NCBI GenBank assembly: GCA_963931435.1
Contig: OZ007012.1
Location: forward strand, 682,001 to 746,000
Source of the DNA: Coprousia sp963931435
Lineage (GTDB): Bacteria; Actinomycetota; Coriobacteriia; Coriobacteriales; Coriobacteriaceae
DNA length: 64,000 bases
Reading direction: 5' to 3'
Part shown: positions 20,187-27,215 of the stretch, piece by piece
How positions within the stretch are numbered: the stretch's first letter is position 1
Layout of the letters: each line of letters starts with the position of its first letter
Notes under the pieces: model-generated
The model's database searches: none
Told to the model about the DNA's origin: nothing
What the model saw: only the letters and a program-made list of their open reading frames with translations
Translations under genes and position numbers: made by a program

Positions 20187-20235
20187 CTCCCCATCATCTG
20201 GACGGAAACGTCCGGTGATGGGGAGTTTTCTGTTT
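20187..20235 (+). terminator. Rho-independent terminator of the glycosidase-IIBC operon
   Basis: Stem CTCCCCATCA/TGATGGGGAG (20187-20196 with 20216-20225) continues inward through a bulge into CTGGAC/GTCCGG and ends in TTTTCTGTTT. Confidence 0.9.
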
Positions 20236-20306
20236 ATCGGAACGTCGCTTGTTCCAACTCCCGGGGGCGTGGGCATCCACCTTCTCTTCCTGTCCGGTAA
20301 CTATAG

Positions 20307-20337
20307 TTTACATCCTTCCAAAAAGGTACCTTACACT
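20307..20337 (+). promoter_or_regulatory. Candidate promoter of the radical SAM locus
   Basis: In an AT-rich stretch, TTTACA (20307-20312) and TACACT (20332-20337) are 19 bases apart, slightly long. A near-palindrome around TATA (GTAACTATAGTTTAC) overlaps the -35 and could be an operator, for example for the HTH protein at the end of the locus. The rest of 20236-20374 shows nothing else. Confidence 0.45.
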
Positions 20338-20374
20338 ACCTGATAAGCATTAGATATTGTTTACAGGTGGGATG

Positions 20375-21835
20375 ATGAGATTTACTTCACACGTCGTTCG
20401 ATTCGCTCTGGGCTCCATCCCGGTGGTGGGCGACACGGAGACCGGAACCATCATCGGTCTGACCGCCGAGGGCGCCAGGCTCTGCGATGCGCTCCTCGCG
20501 GGTGCTGTCGATCCCGCCGATGTGCCCGATGGGTGCGCCGAGCTCGTCTCGTACCTGCGGAGGACGGGCTTCATCACAGATGGGGAGCGATCGGAGCCGG
20601 CTTCAACGGAGGTCGCCGCGGGGCGAACAGCTGCGGTGCAAACGTCTGCGCCAGGGGCTGCCGCGATGAAGAGGGACAAGGCGGTTGCGACGTCGGCGCC
20701 TGTGCCGGGGGCGGCCGCGGCGCAGGCAGCCGAGGCGCCTGCTGCGACGGCCCCGGCGGCGGAGGCTCCGTCCGAGGTCGCGGCAGCAGGGCGTTCCGCT
20801 GCGGCCTCGCACCTGGCATCCGCCTATCTGCATGTCTCCAACCGCTGCAACCTCTCCTGCGTGGGATGCTACTCGCGCGATGACGCGCGCAACCGCGCGG
20901 CCGATCCATCGGGCGCGGAGCTGTGCCACGCCATCGATCTTCTGGCGGAGCTGGGCGTCAAACGCCTGGTCGTCTCTGGCGGCGAACCCTTCATGCGCGC
21001 GGACCTTCCCCTTCTTGCAGGGCGTGCGCGGAGCGCGGGCATGACCGACATCGTCATCCTTACCAACGGCACCTTGCTGACCGAGGAATCGGTCCTGCCG
21101 CTCAAGGGCTTGGTCGACGTCATCTCGCTCTCCTTCGACGGCGCCTCGGCCGCGTCGCCAGCGCATATCCGCGGTACGCAGCTCTTCGATCGGCTCGTGG
21201 AGGGCGTGAGGCTGGTGCAGCGTGCAGGCATCGGCGCGCACATCTTGGCGACCGTGCATGCGCGGAACGTGGACGAGGTGCCCGCCTACATCCAGCTTGC
21301 AAGCGAGCTGGGCGCGACGGCGGGGTTCAGCCTCCTCAGCGGGTCCCGCCGCGAGCTGGGCGACTTGGCGCCGGAGCCCCCATGCCTGGCGCACCTCGCC
21401 GAGGTCATGGCCGCGCAGCCGGTGGGGGAAGGCGCCGCGGACGCAGACGATCGGGTTCTTCGCGACGAAGACGTCCGACCGGGCTCCCTTCGCGCGCGGG
21501 CTCGCTGCGGGGCGGGTCGAACCGGCGTGAGCGTCGCGGCAGATGGATCCGTCTATCCCTGCCACATGCTGCACTATCCGCAGCTCCGCTTAGGCGATGC
21601 GTTCCATGATACGGCGGACGCCCTGCGCGCCGCCCTCGATTCCTTCGTCTTGCCTGCCGTCGACGATGTCGAAGGCTGTCAAGGTTGCGATAAGCGCTAT
21701 CTGTGTGGAGGTGGTTGCAGGGGGAGGAGCATGGCTGAATACGGCCGGATGGACGCGCGCGATCCCTATTGCGCGTTCTACGACCGGGCGATCGACCTCA
21801 TGGTCGACTCGTTTCTAGCAAAGGCAACGATTTGA
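20375..21835 (+). CDS. Radical SAM/SPASM protein with N-terminal PqqD-like region
   Basis: Probable peptide-modifying enzyme. Three parts are visible in 486 residues. Residues 1-70 resemble a PqqD/MftB-type peptide-recognition domain (VVGDTETGTIIGLTAEGARL). Residues 70-145 are an Ala/Pro-rich flexible linker. Residues 150-480 are the catalytic part: the SAM cluster C158-x3-C162-x2-C165 in CNLSCVGC, GGEP at 202-205, and a SPASM region with C378, C396, C435, C438, C444, C448 and C466, enough for two auxiliary 4Fe-4S clusters. The ATG at 20375 has AGGTGG 4 bases upstream; an ATG one codon earlier is too close. A 25-residue peptide gene with its own AGGAG follows 14 bases downstream and is the obvious candidate substrate. 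Reaction (for example a crosslink or decarboxylation) cannot be read from sequence; alternatives such as a cofactor-maturation or sactisynthase-like role remain. Confidence 0.88.
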   Translation: MRFTSHVVRFALGSIPVVGDTETGTIIGLTAEGARLCDALLAGAVDPADVPDGCAELVSYLRRTGFITDGERSEPASTEVAAGRTAAVQTSAPGAAAMKRDKAVATSAPVPGAAAAQAAEAPAATAPAAEAPSEVAAAGRSAAASHLASAYLHVSNRCNLSCVGCYSRDDARNRAADPSGAELCHAIDLLAELGVKRLVVSGGEPFMRADLPLLAGRARSAGMTDIVILTNGTLLTEESVLPLKGLVDVISLSFDGASAASPAHIRGTQLFDRLVEGVRLVQRAGIGAHILATVHARNVDEVPAYIQLASELGATAGFSLLSGSRRELGDLAPEPPCLAHLAEVMAAQPVGEGAADADDRVLRDEDVRPGSLRARARCGAGRTGVSVAADGSVYPCHMLHYPQLRLGDAFHDTADALRAALDSFVLPAVDDVEGCQGCDKRYLCGGGCRGRSMAEYGRMDARDPYCAFYDRAIDLMVDSFLAKATI

Positions 21836-21849
21836 TAGGAGTGATTCAC

Positions 21850-21927
21850 ATGCTGTTCGTTATCGAGAACAAAGACACGAGAAGCGTTCCCTGCCTGGAA
21901 ATCATGGGGCTCGTCATCGGGTACTGA
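21850..21927 (+). CDS. 25-residue putative precursor peptide of the radical SAM enzyme
   Basis: A small open frame of 25 codons with a strong TAGGAG (21837-21842) 7 bases before the ATG, 14 bases after the radical SAM stop and 8 bases before the next gene. The peptide begins MLFVIE, has a charged middle (ENKDTR at residues 6-11), a single cysteine at position 15, and a hydrophobic C-terminal half ending in GLVIGY with a terminal tyrosine. Size, position and a short apolar tail ending in an aromatic residue are those of precursor peptides of radical SAM/SPASM enzymes; the mycofactocin precursor also ends in a Val-Tyr. It is too short for standard gene callers. Modification sites (Cys15, the C-terminal residues) are speculation. 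Confidence 0.6.
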   Translation: MLFVIENKDTRSVPCLEIMGLVIGY

Positions 21928-21935
21928 TCTATTGG

Positions 21936-22493
21936 ATGTCGACTATGAATGATTTTGGTGAGGTTACCGAAAGCAAGAGCTTTATCAAGGCAGCGCGTGC
22001 CTGCGACAGCATCGAGCGGGGTAGGGGTCTCAAAATCGTGTTGACAATCCTCTGTTCCTTATTGAGTGTCGGTGCGATGTTCAACATATCGAGGCTGCTG
22101 CTTGATGCCTCGATGATTTTTGACGGGCAGGTAGCGAGTGATAAGGCGATTCGGTATCTGGGTGTAGTTGCTTCGAGCGGTATATTGGATGTCGCGCTTC
22201 TTGTCGTTTTCATTTCATTTACGCTTTCTGTGGTCCGCTGTGGAAATATCTTTAGCAAAGCGCAGAGTTTGAGGCTTCTGGTCATCGGTATCATCTTGCT
22301 CGTGGAGATGTTGCTTGATCTTTTCATGCCGATTTTTCTGCCGCCGTCCGCCGAGATGCTGTCCATCGATCCGAGCGCTGTCTCGCCGACGCTCGACCTG
22401 CGTTTGTTATCTTTTTCTTTTGTCTTTTTCGCACTCTCGGGCATCTTTGAATATGGCAGAATGCTACAGGAAGATTCGGATAACATCATCTGA
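21936..22493 (+). CDS. DUF2975-type four-helix membrane protein
   Basis: A 185-residue protein with four hydrophobic segments at about 32-55, 68-95 (weaker), 105-125 and 150-170, matching in layout the DUF2975 membrane proteins that are very often encoded next to a small YozG-like HTH protein, as here (17-base gap). Function of the family is unknown. The base composition is visibly lower in GC than every neighbouring gene, with many TTT, ATT and GAT codons, which suggests separate ancestry. It starts 8 bases after the 25-residue peptide gene. Ribosome site is weak; a second ATG is at 21945. A role in export of, or immunity to, the modified peptide is only a positional guess. Confidence 0.75.
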   Translation: MSTMNDFGEVTESKSFIKAARACDSIERGRGLKIVLTILCSLLSVGAMFNISRLLLDASMIFDGQVASDKAIRYLGVVASSGILDVALLVVFISFTLSVVRCGNIFSKAQSLRLLVIGIILLVEMLLDLFMPIFLPPSAEMLSIDPSAVSPTLDLRLLSFSFVFFALSGIFEYGRMLQEDSDNII

Positions 22494-22510
22494 GTGACAG
22501 GAAGCCCGCT

Positions 22511-22759
22511 ATGCCCATTGTGATGCGCCTTGACCGCGTGATGGCAGATCGCAAGATCTCGTCCCTTGAACTCGCCGAGAAGATCGGCATCTCGCCGGTG
22601 AACGTCTCGCGCATCAAGACCGGCCGCCTGAAGGGCATCCGCTTCTCCACGCTCACAGCCATGTGCGAGGCGCTCCATTGCAAGCCGGGCGACATCATCG
22701 ACTGGATGGATGACGACGAGTACGAGGCCGCGTTCGGCAAGCTGCCCGAGAAGGAGTAG
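22511..22759 (+). CDS. Small Cro/CI-type HTH regulator (YozG-like)
   Basis: An 82-residue DNA-binding protein consisting of one helix-turn-helix (about residues 18-40, ELAEKIGISPVNVSRIKTGR) and the typical ending FSTLTAMCEALHCKPGDIIDWM of the YozG/XRE small regulators that pair with DUF2975 membrane proteins. AGGA precedes the ATG. Last gene of the radical SAM-peptide-membrane protein set; a strong terminator follows, so all four genes can be one transcript. It may autoregulate the locus. Confidence 0.88.
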   Translation: MPIVMRLDRVMADRKISSLELAEKIGISPVNVSRIKTGRLKGIRFSTLTAMCEALHCKPGDIIDWMDDDEYEAAFGKLPEKE

Positions 22760-22812
22760 GCCTCGGCGCCCCATCGAAAGCGCGCTGCGCCATCGACCCA
22801 GACGCTTCGACG

Positions 22813-22848
22813 GAACCCCTCCGGCGTGCCCCGGAGGGGTTCTTTGTT
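22813..22848 (+). terminator. Rho-independent terminator closing the radical SAM locus
   Basis: Perfect 12-bp stem GAACCCCTCCGG/CCGGAGGGGTTC with a 6-base loop, followed by TTTGTT. Confidence 0.9.
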
Positions 22849-22907
22849 GCCGCGCCACGCCGTCGCGCCGCGTGCCGAAAATGTGAACGGCGCGCGCAGA
22901 GGGCGGG

Positions 22908-22927
22908 CTGATAAAGCGTTATATCAG
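22908..22927. promoter_or_regulatory. CTGATA/TATCAG inverted repeat before the transketolase genes
   Basis: Arms CTGATA (22908-22913) and TATCAG (22922-22927) with an 8-base spacer, flanked by GC-alternating runs, lie about 110 bases before the transketolase start. A -10-like TATGAT is at 22992-22997. A possible operator. Confidence 0.3.
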
Positions 22928-23038
22928 GCGCGCGCGGCAACAAGTTGCTCCAAAATGGTCGCCGCGGATCAGGACACCGGCTCTGAGCTGCTATGATGGG
23001 TGCGCTTTCAAGCAGGGCTTCCACGCGAAAGGACCTAC

Positions 23039-23938
23039 ATGGCAACAGAGACCTTACGGGTTGCGTGCGCGCGCTCCGATGGCGAGATCGCGCTCATCGC
23101 CAACCGCATGCGGCGCGATGTCATCGAGATGCTGGCGGCGGCGGGGTCGGGCCACCCCGGCGGCTCGCTCTCCGCAGCCGATATCGTGTCGACGCTCTTC
23201 TTCTCCGGCGTGCTGGGCTACGACCCGGCCGATCCGCGCAACCCTGAGCGCGACCGCTTCGTCCTCTCCAAGGGGCATGCCGCGCCCGTCCTCTACGCCC
23301 TGTTCGCCCAGATCGGCTACCTGCCGCATGAGGAGCTTCTGACGCTGCGCAAGATGGGCAGCCGCCTGCAGGGCCATCCGGACGCGCACCTGTGCCCGGG
23401 GGTTGAGGTGTGCTCGGGCTCGCTGGGCCAGGGCCTCTCCGTCTCCTCCGGCATCGCGTTGGGCTTCCGCCTGGACGCGGCGCGCGATGGTGGGGCGCCT
23501 AAGCGCGTGTTCTGCCTTTTGGGCGACGGCGAGATGCAGGAGGGGCAGAACTGGGAGGCCGCCATGTTCGCGGGCAACCGGCATCTGGACAACCTCGTCG
23601 CCATCGTGGACAGCAACAACCTGCAGATCGACGGCCACGTGAGCGACGTCAACGCCATCGAGCCCGTGGCCGACAAGTTCGAGGCGTTCGGCTGGCACGC
23701 GCTCTCCGTGGACGGCCACGACGTCTCCGCCCTGCGCGCGGCGCTCGAGCAGGCTGTGGCGCACGAGGGGTCGCCGGTGGTGATCGTCGCCAAGACCGTC
23801 AAGGGCAAGGGCGTCTCCTTCATGGAAGACCAGTGCTCCTGGCACGGCGTAGCCCCCTCGGCCGAGGAGGCGGACCGGGCGTTTGCAGAACTCGATGCGG
23901 CGTACGATGCGCTCGCCGCGACCGTGAAGGGAGCGTGA
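23039..23938 (+). CDS. Transketolase, N-terminal (thiamine diphosphate-binding) subunit
   Basis: First half of a split transketolase that transfers two-carbon units in the pentose phosphate pathway. The 299-residue product carries the TPP motif GDGEMQEGQNWEAAMFAGNR running into LVAIVDSNN, and GHPGGSLSAADI and SKGHAAPVLYA near the N-terminus. ATG 23039 has AAAGGA 7 bases upstream. The C-terminal subunit gene begins 5 bases after the stop, so the two form one enzyme. Pairs like this are common in anaerobic Actinobacteria and Firmicutes and may serve nucleotide sugar or aromatic precursor supply. Confidence 0.94.
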   Translation: MATETLRVACARSDGEIALIANRMRRDVIEMLAAAGSGHPGGSLSAADIVSTLFFSGVLGYDPADPRNPERDRFVLSKGHAAPVLYALFAQIGYLPHEELLTLRKMGSRLQGHPDAHLCPGVEVCSGSLGQGLSVSSGIALGFRLDAARDGGAPKRVFCLLGDGEMQEGQNWEAAMFAGNRHLDNLVAIVDSNNLQIDGHVSDVNAIEPVADKFEAFGWHALSVDGHDVSALRAALEQAVAHEGSPVVIVAKTVKGKGVSFMEDQCSWHGVAPSAEEADRAFAELDAAYDALAATVKGA

Positions 23939-23943
23939 GCGCC

Positions 23944-24870
23944 ATGCTCAAGGCTACGCGCGCCGCATTCGGCGAGACCCTGGTGAAGCTGGTCGACGAG
24001 GGCATGGACATCATGGCCGTCGACGCCGACCTGTGCGGATCCACCACCACCGGCAAGCTGGGCGCCGCCTATCCCGATCGCCTGGTGGACGTGGGCATCG
24101 CCGAGCAGAACATGATCGGTGTGGCCTCCGGGCTCGCCCTCACCGGCCGCACGGTGTTCACGGCCTCGTTCGCCGTGTTCGGCACCGGCCGCTGCTGGGA
24201 GCAGATCCGCAATACCGTGTGCGACACCGGGCTCGACGTCAAGATCTGCCCCACGCACGCGGGCATCACCGTGGGCGCCGACGGCGCCACGCACCAGGCG
24301 CTGGAGGACATCGCGCTCATGCGCGTGCTGCCCGGCATGCGGGTGCTCGTGCCCGCCGACTACGCGAGCGCCTGCGCGGCGATCCGCCTGGCGGCGAGCA
24401 CGCCCGGCCCCTTCTATGTGCGCCTGGGCCGCGAGCCGCTGCCCGAGATCTACGATGAGGGCTTCACCTGCGAGCTCGGCGCCGCCAACGTGCTGCGCGA
24501 GGGCGCCGACATCGCCATCATGGCGTGCGGGGTCGAGGTCGCCCACGCGCTCGAGGCCGCTGAGGAGCTCGCGGCCGAGGGCATCTCGGCCGAGGTCGTG
24601 GACGTGATGAGCGTGAAGCCGCTCGACGAGGAGACGATCGTGGCATCCGCCGCGAAGTGCGGCCGCGTGGTCACCGTCGAGGAGCACAACGTCTCCGGCG
24701 GCATGGGCTCGGCCGTGGCCGAGCTGCTCGCCGAGCGCCATCCCGTGCCCGCCCACCGCATGGGCATGACGGGCTTCGGCCAGTCGGGCTCCGCCGCCGA
24801 GCTCATGGCCTATTACGGACTCGATGCGGCGGGCATCGTGCGGCGCGTCCGCGAGGTGCTGGGTCGCTAA
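23944..24870 (+). CDS. Transketolase, C-terminal subunit
   Basis: Second half of the split transketolase, 308 residues, with the pyrimidine-binding domain (GIAEQNMIGVASGLAL, ASFAVFGTGRCWEQIR) and the C-terminal transketolase domain. ATG 23944 is preceded by GAAGGGAG overlapping the end of the upstream gene. It resembles 1-deoxyxylulose-5-phosphate synthase C-termini as well, but the split arrangement and the partner identify it as transketolase. Confidence 0.93.
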   Translation: MLKATRAAFGETLVKLVDEGMDIMAVDADLCGSTTTGKLGAAYPDRLVDVGIAEQNMIGVASGLALTGRTVFTASFAVFGTGRCWEQIRNTVCDTGLDVKICPTHAGITVGADGATHQALEDIALMRVLPGMRVLVPADYASACAAIRLAASTPGPFYVRLGREPLPEIYDEGFTCELGAANVLREGADIAIMACGVEVAHALEAAEELAAEGISAEVVDVMSVKPLDEETIVASAAKCGRVVTVEEHNVSGGMGSAVAELLAERHPVPAHRMGMTGFGQSGSAAELMAYYGLDAAGIVRRVREVLGR

Positions 24871-24991
24871 CCGATGCCTGAGAGCGGCACGGGGCCGGCG
24901 GTGCGGCTCTGTGCCGCTTCTGTGTTGCGGGTCGGCGCCTGCTACAATAAAACCTGCATGTAGCTTAATCGTACGACGTGAAGGAGTTCCC

Positions 24992-26170
24992 GTGGCTAGC
25001 CACTTCCGAACACCTGAAGCGGGAGCGGGTGCGCCGAGCGCGCCCGATATGGATGCTCACGCCTCCCACTTCGCCCTTTCCTCGGATGCCGGGGATCAGT
25101 TTGCCCAGCAGCCCGCGCCCGGCGCGCCCGCAGACCCGTTCGCCCCGCAGGCGGATCCGTTCGCGGTCGCTCCCGGCGATACGGGCGCCTTTCTGGCCAG
25201 CGCGGGCGTTCCCGCCTCCGGGCAGGGCGTCGCCCAGCCGTCCGCCGCGGTGCCCCCGGTGGTGCCCGTGGTGCCCACCGCGGCCTCGCCGCTCGGCGCC
25301 GCCGTGCCCGATCCGCTCGCGCCCGCCGCGCCGGTCGCCCCTGAGATCTCGGCCGATCAGCGCGCCGAGGTCGCCGATCTGGACGCCGCGCTCTCCAGCG
25401 CCGACTTCACCACGTTCTTCGCACCGGTCGAGGCCTCGCGCAAGGAGCAGGCGCGCCAGGCGGGGGTCGACCCGGTGATCCTGTTCGAGCACGTCACCAA
25501 GGTGTATCCGGCGCAGCCCAACAAGCCCGCCCTCGATGACGTGAACATCGAGATCTACCCGGGCGAGTTCGTCTTTTTGGTGGGCCACTCCGGCTCCGGC
25601 AAGACGACGCTGCTGCGCACCATGACGCGCGACGTCAAGCCCACGTCGGGCCGCGTGCTCGTGGCGGGGCAGGACCTCATGCGCATCAAGAACCGCAAGG
25701 TCCCGTTCTTCCGCCGCCAGATCGGCACCGTGTTCCAGGACTTCAAGCTGCTGCCGGGCAAGACGGTCTACGAGAACGTCGCGTTCGTGCTTCAGTGCAT
25801 CGGCAAGCCCCGCGGCGTCATCCGCCAGCAGGTGCCCGAGGTGCTGCGCCTGGTGGGCCTGGCCGATCAGATGGATTCCATGCCCGATCAGCTCTCGGGC
25901 GGCGAGCAGCAGCGCGTGAGCGTCGCGCGCGCCATGGTCAACCGCCCGCCGCTGCTTATCTGCGACGAGCCCACGGGCAACCTCGATCCGGCCATCTCGC
26001 TCGGTATCATGAAGCTCTTGGAGCGCATCAACCGCACGGGCACGACGGTCATCGTCGCCACGCACGACCGCGAGATGGTCGATTCCATGCACCGCCGCGT
26101 CATCGCGCTCGAGGCCGGTCACGTGGTCCGCGACCAGGAGAGGGGAGGGTACGGCAACTATGGCGCCTAG
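24992..26170 (+). CDS. ftsE: Cell division ATP-binding protein FtsE with long disordered N-terminal extension
   Basis: ATPase of the FtsEX complex that couples cytokinesis to cell-wall hydrolase activation at the membrane. The ABC domain spans about residues 163-385: Walker A GHSGSGKTT at 198-206, FQDFKLLPGKTVYENVAF after the Q-loop, signature LSGGEQQR and Walker B LLICDEPTGNLD. FtsE is normally about 220-230 residues; here 160 Pro/Ala-rich residues with repeated DPFA blocks precede it. The GTG at 24992 has AAGGAG 5 bases upstream and codon usage of the extension is that of a real gene, so it is not an annotation artefact. A -10-like TACAAT is at 24943-24948. The gene overlaps ftsX by 11 bases. 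Confidence 0.93.
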   Translation: MASHFRTPEAGAGAPSAPDMDAHASHFALSSDAGDQFAQQPAPGAPADPFAPQADPFAVAPGDTGAFLASAGVPASGQGVAQPSAAVPPVVPVVPTAASPLGAAVPDPLAPAAPVAPEISADQRAEVADLDAALSSADFTTFFAPVEASRKEQARQAGVDPVILFEHVTKVYPAQPNKPALDDVNIEIYPGEFVFLVGHSGSGKTTLLRTMTRDVKPTSGRVLVAGQDLMRIKNRKVPFFRRQIGTVFQDFKLLPGKTVYENVAFVLQCIGKPRGVIRQQVPEVLRLVGLADQMDSMPDQLSGGEQQRVSVARAMVNRPPLLICDEPTGNLDPAISLGIMKLLERINRTGTTVIVATHDREMVDSMHRRVIALEAGHVVRDQERGGYGNYGA

Positions 26171-27080
26171 TAACCTCGGGTATTCGCTCAAGGAGGCGGG
26201 CAGCCACTTCGCCCGCAACCTGACCACGTCGCTCGGCGCGGTCATCACGATCTTTCTGTCCCTGTTCATCATCGGCCTGTTCATCGTCGGCTCGGCCATG
26301 ATCACCTCGGTGGTCGGCGACATCGAGCAGGAGGTCACCATCAACGTCTACATCTCCGACGACGCCACCGACGAGCAGGTGAGCGCCTTCGGCGACAAGC
26401 TGGAGGACATGGAGAACGTGGCGTCGGTGGAGTACAAGTCCAAGGATGACGCGCGCCGCGACTTCGAGAGCATGTCCGCCAACGCCGAGGAGACCTTCTC
26501 GGCGCTCGACGGCGAGAATCCGCTGCCGCGCTCCTTCGTGGTGCAGATGGAGGACCCCTCGCAGGTCGAGGACATGGCGAACCAGATCAAGCACGACAGC
26601 GACTTCAACGAGATCGCCGACAACGGCGATGTGGACGAGAGCGTGCGCTACGGCCAGGAGGAGGTCAGCCACCTGTTCCAGATCACGCACTACATCCGCA
26701 TCGCGGCGGTGGTGCTCGTGGCGCTGCTGACGTTCATCGCGTTCATCTTTATCAACAACACCATCCGCCTGTCCATCACGGCGCGCCGCCGCGAGATCGC
26801 CATCATGCGTCTCGTGGGCGCCTCCAACGGCTTTATCCGCGGGCCGTTCATCACCGAGGGCGTCATCCAGGCGCTCCTGGGCTCGCTTCTGGCCATCGGC
26901 GTGCTGGAGCTGTTCCGCAACCTCTTGGTGCCGCAGGTGCAGAACTCGCTGGGCAACCTCTTCAACATCATGATCCCGGTAAACCTGTATCTCATCACCT
27001 ACGCGGCCCTTGTCTTGGTGGGCATCGTGATCGGCCTCTTCGGTTCGGCCATCGCCATGCGCCGCTACCTCAAGGTGTAG
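26160..27080 (+). CDS. ftsX: Cell division permease-like protein FtsX
   Basis: Membrane partner of FtsE, 306 residues, four transmembrane segments at about 24-48, 178-202, 222-245 and 268-300 with the large extracytoplasmic loop (about 50-175) after the first, which binds cell-wall hydrolase activators. The conserved NTIRLSITARRREIAIMRLVGASNGFIRGPF lies between segments two and three. Starts inside the 3' end of ftsE, so the two are coupled. A branched hairpin with a T run follows. Confidence 0.95.
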   Translation: MAPSNLGYSLKEAGSHFARNLTTSLGAVITIFLSLFIIGLFIVGSAMITSVVGDIEQEVTINVYISDDATDEQVSAFGDKLEDMENVASVEYKSKDDARRDFESMSANAEETFSALDGENPLPRSFVVQMEDPSQVEDMANQIKHDSDFNEIADNGDVDESVRYGQEEVSHLFQITHYIRIAAVVLVALLTFIAFIFINNTIRLSITARRREIAIMRLVGASNGFIRGPFITEGVIQALLGSLLAIGVLELFRNLLVPQVQNSLGNLFNIMIPVNLYLITYAALVLVGIVIGLFGSAIAMRRYLKV

Positions 27081-27106
27081 CCGGCAGGTCTTGAGCGCAC
27101 CTCCCG

Positions 27107-27164
27107 GGGCCGGGTCACGCCGCGGCGCAGCAGCGCCGGCAGGCGGGCCCGGCCCTTCGCTTTT
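27107..27164 (+). terminator. Branched terminator after ftsX
   Basis: Outer stem GGGCCGGG/CCCGGCCC (27107-27114 with 27148-27155) encloses a second hairpin GGCGC-agca-GCGCC (27124-27137); the outer stem is followed by TTCGCTTTT. Confidence 0.55.
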
Positions 27165-27215
27165 ACCGGGGGCGCGCGGCACGACACATGTACGTTCGAA
27201 CGGGAAGGAGGCGCC

